Part shown: positions 55,189 through 64,000 of the stretch, one piece after another
Numbering within the stretch: the first letter of the stretch is position 1
How the letters are laid out: the number at the start of each line of letters is the position of its first letter
Source: an uncultured Bacteroides sp.
Lineage (GTDB): Bacteria; Bacteroidota; Bacteroidia; Bacteroidales; Bacteroidaceae
Length of the DNA: 64,000 nt
NCBI GenBank assembly: GCA_900551445.1
Contig: URWA01000009.1
Span: 39,032-103,031 of the forward strand
Direction of reading: 5' to 3'
Translations under genes and position numbers: made by a program
The notes under the pieces: generated by a model
The model's input: only the letters and a program-made list of their open reading frames with translations
Told to the model about the DNA's origin: nothing
Database searches by the model: none

Positions 55189-57458
55189 ATATAGAAGATA
55201 TAAGGAAAGTAAGGGCTAAAAGTGATGGTACCACTTTATATGAGCATACTTGTATGGTAATAGAGACAGGACTGAAGTTACTTCAGTCACTGTCTTTATC
55301 GGATGCTGAAAGAGCTTTTTTAACGCAAAATTTTGTTCCAGCTGCGATTCTGCATGATTTAGGAAAGGTACATCCTACTTTTCAGAAAAGACTGAATGGG
55401 GATAAATATGCCAGTATCCGTCACGAATTGGTCTCTGTTTGGTTTGCAAAAACTTTTTTGGAGGTAAACGATGCAGTGCTGTTCGCTGTTGGAACACATC
55501 ATAAAAGCGTAGAGTCAGACTCTTGCGAAAGGTCTTTGGATATGCAAGATCTGAATGACATCAGTATTTCAGTGGATGAGGGAGCTTATTTGCCATTTTC
55601 TGAAGGAACCATGTGCTTGGAAACTTTACAGTCATGGCTTTCTTTGTTTGCAGAAGAATTTGTTTACAGACAAGAGGGGTTAGAAAAAATTCCGTCGACT
55701 TTCTGTTACATGTTCAGAAAAAGTAAGCAAGTAAAGGCAGTGCCTTTCCTGAAAGACCGGCAGCATTTCTCTCTGTTGAGAGCTTTCTTGCAAGCGGCAG
55801 ATCATTTGGCCTCTGGAGGCCGGGTAGAGATTCCTGATTACCAGTTGATATCTTTGGATGATTTCCAGCCACACGACAAATCCACTAAGTTCCCGTTTCG
55901 CCATTTCCAAGAGAAATTACAACAATGGAAAGGGGATGCAGTTCTGCATGCACCTACAGGATCAGGCAAGACGGAAGCTGCTTTAAGCTGGGTATATGCC
56001 AATCAGTTGGAAGGCAATCGTTTGTTTTATCTGTTGCCTTATACAGCCTCCATCAATGCGATGATGAAGCGTCTGTGCGATGTATATAATCGTTCGGAAG
56101 TAATGATACAACATTCTAAATCTTTGAATTTTATCTATAACGAATTGTGTGAGGAGTCTTCGAATGTAATTCCCGATTATATAGAACTTGAGCAAAAAGC
56201 CCGGAGCCTGAATTCTCTGTCGCGTGAGGTCTATTTCCCGGTAAAAATTATGACTTTACACCAGCTATTACGGGTACCTTGTCATGGAAAAGGATGGGAG
56301 TTTTCTATGTTGGAATGTCAGAATGCCTTGTTTGTCATTGATGAATTTCATGCGTATAATGCTTTTTTGACTGGGAAAATGCTGGGAACGGTTAAGATTT
56401 TCAGGAATATTTTTGGAGCTAAGTTCCTGTTTATGTCTGCTACTATCCCAGATTTCCTGTTGAAGGAAATTGTAGAGCAGATTTATGAAGGAGATTATTC
56501 CCGAATCATTCATCCGGATCCAGCTTTTTCATCAGATGCCTGTGTGATGGGCAGGAAACGCCATCATTTGATTTGTCATGTACAAGAAAATATAGGTCAG
56601 TATATTGGTCAGATTGAAGCTGATTTGGATAGCGGCATGTCTGTGCTGGTTGTGGTCAATAATGTGAAAACTTGTCAGCAGATTTATCAGGAAATAGATT
56701 TTGATGATTCGAAGAAGATGATGCTACATGGCGGATTCAATCAGAAATCAAGGAGAGAGATAGAACATTTTGTGACGCATGCAGATAGAAGCAAACGTCC
56801 TCAGTTATTGGTAGCCACACAAGCGGTTGAAGTAAGTTTGGATATAGACTACGATACTGCTTATATCGAAAATGCTCCTATAGATTCCCTGATTCAACGT
56901 TTAGGTCGTGTAAATCGCGCTGGAAAACTGGTGGATGTTTCTGGTCATAAGAAAATGGCCGATGTACATCTCTTTGAGGAAATAATAGGTAAAACTCCTT
57001 TTTATGATGAGCAGTTATTGCGAGATACCTGGATTGTAATGTCAGAGTTGGATGGTAAAAACTTGTCGGAGGATGATTTGATTAGGGCTTGCAATGACGT
57101 GTATAAAGATGGATATTCCGAACAGCAAAGAAAGGATTTTGAACAGGGATTGAACTCTGTTTCTAGTTTTGAAAAGAAATGGATTGCTGGGATATGTGAA
57201 GACTGGGCTGATGAAATATTGGATCAGAATAATCAGAAAGTAGATGTGTTGTGCTATAATCTGAAAGAAGAATATTGTAGTCTGGTGGAACAGAAACGTT
57301 ATATTGAAGCAAATGAATTGTTGGTTTCTGTATATCCTTATCATTTGAATAGAAAAAATCGTTCAAAGGATATAGATGTATGGATTGCAGAGGAATTATT
57401 CTATGATGAGAAACAAGGTTGTATAGAAAGGGAGCCTGATTGTTATGAGATAATATAA
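55185..57458 (+). CDS. cas3: Cas3 helicase-nuclease with HD domain
   Basis: A 757-residue effector nuclease. The N-terminal HD nuclease shows H21 and the H57-D58 pair in ILHDLGKVH. The helicase has Walker A HAPTGSGKTEAA, motif II as VIDEFH (DEFH in place of DEAH), motif III FMSATIP and motif VI QRLGRVNRAG. Cas3 unwinds and degrades target DNA after Cascade binding. All main motifs are intact, so interference should be functional. Confidence 0.95.
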   Translation: MNIEDIRKVRAKSDGTTLYEHTCMVIETGLKLLQSLSLSDAERAFLTQNFVPAAILHDLGKVHPTFQKRLNGDKYASIRHELVSVWFAKTFLEVNDAVLFAVGTHHKSVESDSCERSLDMQDLNDISISVDEGAYLPFSEGTMCLETLQSWLSLFAEEFVYRQEGLEKIPSTFCYMFRKSKQVKAVPFLKDRQHFSLLRAFLQAADHLASGGRVEIPDYQLISLDDFQPHDKSTKFPFRHFQEKLQQWKGDAVLHAPTGSGKTEAALSWVYANQLEGNRLFYLLPYTASINAMMKRLCDVYNRSEVMIQHSKSLNFIYNELCEESSNVIPDYIELEQKARSLNSLSREVYFPVKIMTLHQLLRVPCHGKGWEFSMLECQNALFVIDEFHAYNAFLTGKMLGTVKIFRNIFGAKFLFMSATIPDFLLKEIVEQIYEGDYSRIIHPDPAFSSDACVMGRKRHHLICHVQENIGQYIGQIEADLDSGMSVLVVVNNVKTCQQIYQEIDFDDSKKMMLHGGFNQKSRREIEHFVTHADRSKRPQLLVATQAVEVSLDIDYDTAYIENAPIDSLIQRLGRVNRAGKLVDVSGHKKMADVHLFEEIIGKTPFYDEQLLRDTWIVMSELDGKNLSEDDLIRACNDVYKDGYSEQQRKDFEQGLNSVSSFEKKWIAGICEDWADEILDQNNQKVDVLCYNLKEEYCSLVEQKRYIEANELLVSVYPYHLNRKNRSKDIDVWIAEELFYDEKQGCIEREPDCYEII

Positions 57459-57467
57459 TGAATAAAC

Positions 57468-57980
57468 ATGCAAATTACTGGTACACACTTTAATTATTAT
57501 CAGGTATGCAAACGTAAGCTTTGGCTGTTTGCAAATGGCATTAATTTTGAACATACCTCCGACCTTGTGTTTGAGGGTAAGCTGATTCATGAGGATTCTT
57601 ATCCTCAGCGTTCGGCGAAATATGAAGAGATTGAGTTGGATGGAATAAAGGTTGATTATTATGATACCAAGAATAAGGTGATTCATGAAATCAAAAAATC
57701 GAATAAGATAGAAAAGGCCCATGAATGGCAGGTAAAGTATTACTTGTATGTGTTTGAGAAGAATGGGATTGAAGGAGTGACTGGCTTGCTTGAATATCCG
57801 GTTTTAAGAAAGACTCAACCAGTCAATCTAACAGATTCAGATCGAGAAAAAATAGAAGAAATGAAGGCGGACATCGAGAATATTATTTCAGGTGTGCAAT
57901 GTCCACCTTTGGTACAAAAGTCATTGTGTCGTAATTGCAGTTATTATGAATTTTGTTATTGTAAGGAGGTGGAAGAATGA
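57468..57980 (+). CDS. cas4: Cas4 nuclease
   Basis: A 170-residue RecB-like nuclease that trims and selects PAM-flanked prespacers during adaptation. It has the N-terminal YYQVCKRKLWLFANG with the first Cys, the nuclease motif IDYYD-like VDYYDTKNKVIHEIKKSNK, and the C-terminal cysteines in SLCRNCSYYEFCYC for the iron-sulfur cluster. It overlaps cas1 by 4 bp. Confidence 0.93.
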   Translation: MQITGTHFNYYQVCKRKLWLFANGINFEHTSDLVFEGKLIHEDSYPQRSAKYEEIELDGIKVDYYDTKNKVIHEIKKSNKIEKAHEWQVKYYLYVFEKNGIEGVTGLLEYPVLRKTQPVNLTDSDREKIEEMKADIENIISGVQCPPLVQKSLCRNCSYYEFCYCKEVEE

Positions 57981-58993
57981 AGAAAACCTTTTATTTGTTT
58001 AATCCTGGTATTTTAGAGAGAAAAGATAACACATTAAAGTTTACTCCTTGCACAGAAGAGGGAGAAGATACTCCTGTTTCTTCCCAGCCCCGTTATTTGC
58101 CAGTGGAAGATATCAGTGAGTTTTATGTGTTTGGTTCATTGCGTGCGAATAGTGCATTGTTTAATTTTCTAGGGCAGAAAGATATTGCTGTCCACTTTTT
58201 CGATTATTATGAGAACTACACGGGATCCTTCATGCCTAGAGACAGCTTGCTTTCCGGGAGAATGTTGTTGGCACAGACCTCCCATTATCAGAACCTCAAG
58301 AAAAGAATGTGTATTGCTCAGAAGTTTATTGAAGGAGCGGCTTATAATATGATTAAGAACCTTCAATATTACAATCGGCGAGGGAAGGATATGGAAGAAT
58401 TAATAGCTCTGATGAAAAAACTTTCTGCTCAGATACCTCAAACCGGTAGCACGGAAGAACTGATGGGAGTAGAAGGTCAGATAAGACAATATTATTATAC
58501 GGCATTTAATTTGATACTGAATGACTTTGAAATGGGTACTCGTACCAAACGTCCTCCACAGAATGAGGTAAATGCGCTGATTTCCTTTGGTAATATGGTG
58601 TGCTATACGCTTTGTTTGCGTGCCATTCATCAAACCCAGCTGAATCCCACTATCAGTTATTTGCATACACCGGGTGAGCGTCGTTACTCTTTGGCTTTGG
58701 ATATTGCGGAAATCTTTAAACCCATTATCGTAGACCGAGTGATCTTTAAGGTCTTAAACCGAAAGGAGATTCAGGAAAAACATTTTGATTGGAAGTTGAA
58801 CAAATGTTTGCTTAATTCTACGGGAAAGAAGATATTTGTAAAGGCTTTGGAAGATCGGTTGCAGGAAACCATTCAACATCGCTCTTTAAAACGTTCAGTC
58901 AGTTACAAGCATCTTGTGAAACTGGAATGTTATAAATTAGCCAAACATTTGTTGGGAATGGAAGAATATAAACCTTTTAAAATGTATTGGTGA
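57977..58993 (+). CDS. cas1: Cas1 integrase
   Basis: A 338-residue Cas1b-type protein. Metal ligands are seen as E166 (GVEGQIRQYYY), H230 (LHTPGERRYSLALD) and E245 (IAEIFKP). With Cas2 it inserts new spacers at the leader end. The length is normal and no defect is seen. Confidence 0.95.
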   Translation: MKKTFYLFNPGILERKDNTLKFTPCTEEGEDTPVSSQPRYLPVEDISEFYVFGSLRANSALFNFLGQKDIAVHFFDYYENYTGSFMPRDSLLSGRMLLAQTSHYQNLKKRMCIAQKFIEGAAYNMIKNLQYYNRRGKDMEELIALMKKLSAQIPQTGSTEELMGVEGQIRQYYYTAFNLILNDFEMGTRTKRPPQNEVNALISFGNMVCYTLCLRAIHQTQLNPTISYLHTPGERRYSLALDIAEIFKPIIVDRVIFKVLNRKEIQEKHFDWKLNKCLLNSTGKKIFVKALEDRLQETIQHRSLKRSVSYKHLVKLECYKLAKHLLGMEEYKPFKMYW

Positions 58994-58994
58994 T

Positions 58995-59258
58995 ATGTAT
59001 GTTATTTTAGTATATGATTTTGGAGAGCGGAGAGTAGGAAAAATGTTGAAATTGTGCCGAAGGTATCTGAACTGGATTCAGAATTCTGTTTTTGAAGGTG
59101 AAATTTCAGAGGCCCGTTTAAAAGAATTGCTGATGTTATGTGATAAATTTATGGAAAAAGAAGAAGACAGTATAATCATATTTAGTGGTTCTTCCCAATA
59201 TACGATGGATAAGCGAATTGTGGGAAAAGAACGTTCTAGTATAGACGTCTTTCTTTAA
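58995..59258 (+). CDS. cas2: Cas2
   Basis: An 87-residue ferredoxin-fold protein with the conserved Asp in YVILVYDFGERRVGKMLK. It bridges the two Cas1 dimers in the adaptation complex. It follows cas1 by 1 bp and ends the operon; a terminator lies 93 bp downstream. Confidence 0.94.
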   Translation: MYVILVYDFGERRVGKMLKLCRRYLNWIQNSVFEGEISEARLKELLMLCDKFMEKEEDSIIIFSGSSQYTMDKRIVGKERSSIDVFL

Positions 59259-59350
59259 ATCAAGATTGTCGATGTGACATCTGTTCTTGTTTCCTGGCAA
59301 TTTTTTAGCCTAATAGTTCTTTGACTTATTGAAACACAGGTATTTATAGA

Positions 59351-59399
59351 AATGTCGATGCCTAAGGAAATTTTTAGGATTAGGCATCGACATTTTTTT
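59351..59399 (+). terminator. cas operon terminator
   Basis: A perfect 15-bp stem, AATGTCGATGCCTAA (59351-59365) with TTAGGCATCGACATT (59380-59394), is followed by Ts. Confidence 0.93.
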
Positions 59400-59471
59400 C
59401 TTGTAATTTTAATATATTTGCATCCTGTAATGACTTTATTTTCAAGATATAATAGAAATGAAAATGAGGGG
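59400..59471 (+). promoter_or_regulatory. CRISPR leader with promoter
   Basis: The leader is short and AT-rich between the cas terminator and the first repeat. TATATTTG at 59413-59420 is a full -7 match, the same octamer as in the cas8 promoter. The transcript would start near 59426, about 45 nt before the first repeat. Confidence 0.7.
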
Positions 59472-61298
59472 GGTTTAATCGTACCTTATGGAATTGAAAT
59501 TACCGAATATTGCTGTACTACATACGATAACAATGGTTTAATCGTACCTTATGGAATTGAAATTTTTCATTACCGACTTCAAGTCACTGTCCTTGATGGT
59601 TTAATCGTACCTTATGGAATTGAAATAATCTATCGGCGTATCATTCTTTTCAGAAAATCCAGGTTTAATCGTACCTTATGGAATTGAAATCATTCATCCG
59701 ATACGTCCTCACATCCTTCATCATCGGTTTAATCGTACCTTATGGAATTGAAATTTGCCGATGTGCGCAAGCAGAACGAACTTCTGGCGGGTTTAATCGT
59801 ACCTTATGGAATTGAAATTAAATCTTGTCAACCTTATTAGCTGTTATGGAATTGGTTTAATCGTACCTTATGGAATTGAAATGTTCCATGAAGCCTTCAA
59901 AGATTGTCGGGTCAATAGGTTTAATCGTACCTTATGGAATTGAAATCGGCTTTCCCGTCTGCGAAGACCATAAAGTCTTTAGGTTTAATCGTACCTTATG
60001 GAATTGAAATTAATTTTTTATATTTAAATAATTCTCAGTAAAATCAGGTTTAATCGTACCTTATGGAATTGAAATCCCAGTTGAATCCGGTCACTTCCGA
60101 TTCATCCCACAGGGTTTAATCGTACCTTATGGAATTGAAATGCCTCGCACGGAGCAGACCGTGCAGAGAGAGAACCGGTTTAATCGTACCTTATGGAATT
60201 GAAATTATAGTTGTCGGAGAATACATACACGTCAACCGTTGGTTTAATCGTACCTTATGGAATTGAAATAAGATGTCTACTCGCACTCCTCCTAAGTCCT
60301 TATAGGTTTAATCGTACCTTATGGAATTGAAATACAACAGACGGGCGGAGCTGCCTGTCTGCTGAAGGGTTTAATCGTACCTTATGGAATTGAAATTCTC
60401 CTGACGAATGCGCAGCATTCTTTCTACCTTGGTTTAATCGTACCTTATGGAATTGAAATTTGTCACAGCCGGAGTGGCATACGCATCTACGAAGTTTTAA
60501 TCGTACCTTATGGAATTGAAATGGGTGTCGGCCATTTCCTTGAATCGTGCGTTGATCGGTTTAATCGTACCTTATGGAATTGAAATTTTGTTCTGAGAAT
60601 TTTTCAAGTTGTTGTTCTGTTAGGTTTAATCGTACCTTATGGAATTGAAATTAATACGTGGTGTAGGCTTTTTTGAAAAGACCTATGGGTTTAATCGTAC
60701 CTTATGGAATTGAAATTGTACTGAGAATATCATATTTACTAACTTCTACTACTGGTTTAATCGTACCTTATGGAATTGAAATTGAATTTGTTTGGCTAAA
60801 TACAAATCAAAAGGAAGTTTAATCGTACCTTATGGAATTGAAATTGAGGATTTAACTAGGTATGATAAAAATAATGTATTGTTTTAATCGTACCTTATGG
60901 AATTGAAATCGATTTTTTAAACCAGTTAGTTAACGGTCGTTTGAGTTTTAATCGTACCTTATGGAATTGAAATTGATAGAGCAGATTGGGGCGGCGTACA
61001 TGGGCAGGTTTTAATCGTACCTTATGGAATTGAAATGGATTCGGAGAAAGCGTCAAACAGCCACAATAGGAGTTTTAATCGTACCTTATGGAATTGAAAT
61101 TTTTCTGAAATCCTTACATTCAGATTCACTTCCAAATGTTTTAATCGTACCTTATGGAATTGAAATCCTACTACAAGCCGGAACCCGGAAAGGTGTACAT
61201 CCGTTTTAATCGTACCTTATGGAATTGAAATTATGTATCTCAACTATATATTCTCCATTTTTGATAAATGTTTTAATCGTACCTTATGGAATTGAAAT
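59472..61298 (+). CRISPR. Type I-B CRISPR array, 29 repeats and 28 spacers
   Basis: The 29-bp repeat begins GGTTTAATCGTACC and ends TTATGGAATTGAAAT. Spacers are 33-38 nt (mostly 34-36). The leader is at the cas2 side. Repeats near the leader have GG at the start, while the last seven (60881 onward) and one internal copy (60494) have GT. The repeat at 60816 begins AG. The array does not end naturally: an IS66 element starts 13 nt into the next spacer. Confidence 0.98.
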
Positions 61299-61311
61299 TC
61301 AAAAACGCCGG

Positions 61312-61330
61312 GTAAGCATTCTATTTTCCG
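61312..61330 (+). repeat. IS66 left terminal inverted repeat
   Basis: It starts GTAAGCATTCTATTTTCC, beginning with the GTAAGC of IS66 ends. The partner end is not in the window, so its length cannot be fixed. Confidence 0.7.
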
Positions 61331-61332
61331 CC

Positions 61333-61363
61333 TTGACGCACATTATTCACAAACCTACCTTTG
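61333..61363 (+). promoter_or_regulatory. IS66 transposase promoter
   Basis: TTG (61333-61335), 20 bp, then TACCTTTG (61356-61363) is a consensus Bacteroides promoter inside the element, 22 bp before the tnpA ATG. Confidence 0.75.
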
Positions 61364-61384
61364 CGCCATAACCAAATAACAACA

Positions 61385-61759
61385 ATGATTATGGCGAAAG
61401 AAAAAGTAAACTATCAGGAGGTATATGACCTCTACCAGTTATGCAGCGAGACCAAGGATCTTCGGGAGTTCTGTGCTGATTATGGAGTAAACTACGACAA
61501 GTTCATGAACTGGCAGCGTCACCAGCTGTGGAGCGAGAAGTTGGGTAAGACAGTTCAGACTGAACAACCCAAGGTTGCCAAAGTCCAGATAACCGGCAAG
61601 CCTTGCAACAGTCCAACCGTGAAGATGGAAGTGAAACAGCCTGAAGGCGAACCGCCAATAAAATGGGTTAAGTTACAACTGACATCCGGCGCAACACTGT
61701 TTCTAAGAAATACCACCGTTCTTGACCTGAGTCTGTTGCTTAATAAAATGATAGGATGA
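61385..61759 (+). CDS. tnpA: IS66 TnpA
   Basis: About 124 residues from the ATG at 61385 (MIMAKEKVNYQEVYDLY); 61391 is also possible. An earlier in-frame start at 61361 would lie in the promoter. It has a helix-turn-helix-like N-terminus (LREFCADYGVNYDKFMNW) and a C-terminal GATLFLRNTTVLDLSLLL. TnpA is an accessory protein needed for IS66 transposition. TnpB follows directly. Confidence 0.88.
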   Translation: MIMAKEKVNYQEVYDLYQLCSETKDLREFCADYGVNYDKFMNWQRHQLWSEKLGKTVQTEQPKVAKVQITGKPCNSPTVKMEVKQPEGEPPIKWVKLQLTSGATLFLRNTTVLDLSLLLNKMIG

Positions 61760-61760
61760 T

Positions 61761-62105
61761 ATGCTTGGACTGAGTGCTAACCTGAACTATTACCTGTTCA
61801 ACGGTAATGTGGATTTACGGAAAGGTATCTTCCGTCTGTGTGAGAGTATAAGGGAAGAGATGTCACTCGATCCGAGTGATACATCCAATGTATATATGTT
61901 CATGTCCCGTAACCGCAAGGTCGTGAAGATACTTCATTACGAACGCGGTTTTTATGTGCTTTATGAGAAACGTCCAGTCATGGGTAGATTCAAGAAACCT
62001 GTATTTGATGAGGTCTCCAAATGCTACCGGATACAATGGTCGGATATGGCCTATCTTACGGAAAGCATAGTGGTTGACAAGATGTACGTTAGTCCGAAAT
62101 ATTAA
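61761..62105 (+). CDS. tnpB: IS66 TnpB (Orf2 family)
   Basis: A 114-residue accessory protein with the family pattern YYLFNGNVDLRKGIFRLC and MFMSRNRKVVKILHYERGFY. It starts 1 bp after the tnpA stop. It is required along with TnpA for movement of IS66 elements. Confidence 0.95.
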   Translation: MLGLSANLNYYLFNGNVDLRKGIFRLCESIREEMSLDPSDTSNVYMFMSRNRKVVKILHYERGFYVLYEKRPVMGRFKKPVFDEVSKCYRIQWSDMAYLTESIVVDKMYVSPKY

Positions 62106-62192
62106 TATTAATACACTGATTATCAATAAAATAATATAAAAATAAACGGTAAAAAGTTTGCGTAACTGCCTGATTTTTCGTACCTTTATATC

Positions 62193-63962
62193 ATGATTGA
62201 TGAAAGAGCATACGAGTTACTTTGCTGCCAGCTGGGTCTGGCAAATGAGGAAAAGGCTGGGCTTCGCAAACAGGTAAACGAACTGATTGCGAGGCTTAAG
62301 GCTATTGAAGAATCAAACAAAGAGAACTCCAAGGCTCTGGTTGATACAATCAATGAGTTGTCCGCAACAGTCGAAAACTATCGAAAGGAAATGGAACTTA
62401 TGAGAAAGCAGCTTGAGGCAAAAGACGAGGTGAACATGATGCTGGCAAATGAGGTTTCCAATCTCAGGCTTCAGCTTGAGGACAGCAGGAAACATCGTTT
62501 CGGCCGTACCTCCGGGCAAAGAAGGCTGCTGAACAACCGTAACATTGACAAGTCTGCGATGGAGAAGTCCGAGTATGACGGCTCTGATAAGAAAGATGAT
62601 AATAATAAGGCAGATGGTAACGGTACTGGCAGCAATACCTCTTCCGGTAACGTACCTGCACAGAACTGCAGGCCTTCAAGGAAAAAGGAAACAGCTCCCC
62701 GTGCAGAAAAGACCAGGCTGAAGGTGGATAAGGTAGTTGTTCATGAAATAGAAGATTATTACCAACTCCCGGATGGTGCAAGGCTTATGAACCGTAACGG
62801 AATGGCTGATGTGTGGGAATACAGGGTCATAGAACATGTAAGGGCTCATAATGTGGAGCATGTGTACAAGGTGGCGAGGGTAAAGCTTGCCGACGGCACT
62901 TTCACAAGCACGATGGAGCATCCGCTGAAAAACCTTGGAGGAATCTTCTCTCCTGAACTGCTTGCCCGCCTGCTTTGTCTGAAATATGACTTCAGCATGC
63001 CTGAAAATAGACAGATAAGGCTGCTTGCAAGAGAAGGTATCCATATAAGCAACACCACGCTGAACAGCTATATCCATAACGGAATCGCCAAACTAAAGGA
63101 ATTTATCGGAGATGCATTCAAGGAGTTTGTACAGAGGGCAAAATACCTTATGGTTGATGAGACTACCGAACTCGTTGGAGTTGAAACACCGGAAGGTAAG
63201 GCTTACAGGAGAAAGTACTTATGGGCTTTCTTTGCAAAGCATATAAAGATGGTCTATTATCACTATAACAACGGCAGCAGGTCTTCCGATACGGCAAAGT
63301 CGTTCCTGGAATATTTTATGGGAACCATATCCACTGACGGATATACGGTTTACAGGATGTTTGACGGAGAAGCCTCAAAGGTGCTTCACATAGGATGCTG
63401 GACGCACTGCAGGAGGTTGTGGGTTGATGCCTTGCCTTCAGACAGGACGGCGATGGACATAATAAATCCTATCGGTGATATGTTCAGAAATGAAGACCTG
63501 TTCCGTATGATGAAACTCAGCGGCGAGCAGATTAAGGAAAAAAGACTTAAGCTTACGGGACCGATTCTTGAGCGTATCCATCATAAGGTGGTCGTGATGA
63601 TGCAGGATACCAAAATCATGGCAAACGAACTGATGAGAAAGGCCGTGAACTATACGTTAAACCAGTGGAAGTCCTTGAGAAATATCCTCAAGGACGGTTC
63701 AGCGGAAATATCCAACAATCTCTGTGAGCAAAGAATGAAACCTGTAAAGCTGCTGCTCAAGAACTGTATGAATATAGGAAGTGAGGCAGCCGCAGAAAAC
63801 TCGGCATTCATCTTCTCTCTGATAGAAAGCTGCAAACTTAATGACATAGATCCTCAGGATTACCTGAAGCACTTGTTTGAATGTATTCTTCATGGTAATA
63901 ACTGCGACAGGAAGGCTCTTCTGCCATGTTTTTATAAACCGGAATCATTACTGTCCCGTTAA
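62193..63962 (+). CDS. tnpC: IS66 DDE transposase TnpC
   Basis: A 589-residue transposase. A coiled-coil/leucine-zipper region (20-100) is followed by a basic linker, a zinc-ribbon-like region and the catalytic core. Catalytic residues are D322 (LMVDETTELVG), D382 (ISTDGYTVYR) and E512 (SNNLCEQRMKPVK). The IS66 C-terminal tail FIFSLIESCKLNDIDPQDYL is complete, so the element is probably active or recently active. TTTG-N20-TACCTTTA lies at 62157-62188, directly before the ATG. Confidence 0.95.
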   Translation: MIDERAYELLCCQLGLANEEKAGLRKQVNELIARLKAIEESNKENSKALVDTINELSATVENYRKEMELMRKQLEAKDEVNMMLANEVSNLRLQLEDSRKHRFGRTSGQRRLLNNRNIDKSAMEKSEYDGSDKKDDNNKADGNGTGSNTSSGNVPAQNCRPSRKKETAPRAEKTRLKVDKVVVHEIEDYYQLPDGARLMNRNGMADVWEYRVIEHVRAHNVEHVYKVARVKLADGTFTSTMEHPLKNLGGIFSPELLARLLCLKYDFSMPENRQIRLLAREGIHISNTTLNSYIHNGIAKLKEFIGDAFKEFVQRAKYLMVDETTELVGVETPEGKAYRRKYLWAFFAKHIKMVYYHYNNGSRSSDTAKSFLEYFMGTISTDGYTVYRMFDGEASKVLHIGCWTHCRRLWVDALPSDRTAMDIINPIGDMFRNEDLFRMMKLSGEQIKEKRLKLTGPILERIHHKVVVMMQDTKIMANELMRKAVNYTLNQWKSLRNILKDGSAEISNNLCEQRMKPVKLLLKNCMNIGSEAAAENSAFIFSLIESCKLNDIDPQDYLKHLFECILHGNNCDRKALLPCFYKPESLLSR

Positions 63963-64000
63963 AAATGGAAATTGGTCTTTGAAATAATTGAAATATAGTC

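Larger units (their letters stand above)
61312..64000 (+). mobile_element. IS66-family insertion sequence (right end outside window)
   Basis: The left end GTAAGC, typical of IS66 inverted repeats, lies at 61312. Three co-directional genes follow (tnpA, tnpB, tnpC), the complete IS66 set. No matching inverted end is found up to 64000, so the right end is beyond the window. The probable 8-bp target duplicate on the left is AACGCCGG (61304-61311). Confidence 0.92.

Noticed and set aside
59405..59420. Similarity of the array leader (ATTTTAATAT) to the crRNA-like spacer
   Set aside because: The match needs a one-base gap in the seed region, has no CCA beside it and is pure A/T, so it is probably shared promoter composition.
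59352..61209. Open reading frames running through the CRISPR array, such as 59352-59687 and 61024-61209
   Set aside because: They are translations of the repeats (recurrent LIVPYGIEI) and have no start signals. The array is non-coding.
62157..62188. A separate tnpC promoter (TTTG-N20-TACCTTTA)
   Set aside because: The predicted start would be at or next to the ATG, giving a leaderless RNA. Transcription from the tnpA promoter is simpler, so it is only mentioned in the tnpC entry.

Overview
The window looks like a chromosome segment from a gut Bacteroidales, probably the Bacteroides/Phocaeicola group. The evidence is a SusC/SusD glycan-uptake locus, DUF4369-thioredoxin, DUF2461 and M16 proteins of Bacteroidetes type, repeated promoters of the Bacteroides form TTG-N20-TAnnTTTG, and an IS66 element. 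No species is named, because that needs a database search.

Layout. Positions 3-461 are the end of a lactonase-like beta-propeller gene. Positions 479-3117 (minus) hold an NtrC-type response regulator and its histidine kinase. They are divergent from an export locus at 3296-18353: TolC-like channel, HlyD-like adaptor, four FtsX/MacB-type permeases with a thioredoxin-like protein among them, and one ATPase. The intergenic region carries a near-perfect sigma-54 promoter and two enhancer-like palindromes 21 bp apart, so the two-component system very probably drives the export operon. Next come an AraC regulator and an RND efflux operon (18372-23383) damaged by an internal deletion that joins a truncated pump to the tail of its outer-membrane channel. 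Positions 23396-34171 are mostly housekeeping and hypothetical genes: lipoprotein, nuclease, AlaX-like editing protein, kdsB, inactive M16 protease, MORN protein, inositol monophosphatase-like protein, DUF2461, YhcH, glgB and a membrane protein. Positions 34389-40530 (minus) encode an AddAB-like helicase-nuclease pair. A tRNA-Arg(TCT) follows, then a HigBA toxin-antitoxin remnant in which the toxin gene is deleted into the antitoxin gene. Positions 42146-49191 are a compact polysaccharide utilisation locus: SusC, SusD, GH18 endoglycosidase and a DUF1735/LamG surface lipoprotein.

The AT-rich right side (49350-61311) is a type I-B CRISPR-Cas island. It holds an XRE-ImmA/IrrE protein, cas6, a 249-bp spacer region, cas8-cas7-cas5-cas3-cas4-cas1-cas2, and an array of 29 repeats and 28 spacers. 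An IS66 element (from 61312 to beyond the window end) sits inside the next spacer, so the array probably continues outside the window.

The most interesting signal is in the cas6-cas8 gap. On the minus strand there is a degenerate CRISPR repeat, then a spacer-like stretch, then a terminator hairpin whose U-tract exists only on that strand. The first 15 nt of the spacer-like stretch match a site inside the cas8 promoter, next to a CCA that could serve as PAM. This is the expected layout of a crRNA-like regulatory RNA (CreR/CreA type) that would guide Cascade to repress its own operon. A second unusual pattern is three intergenic clusters of unrelated sequence (6051-6142, 25395-25525, 40660-40769) that all consist of partly palindromic units with an exact 22-bp period.
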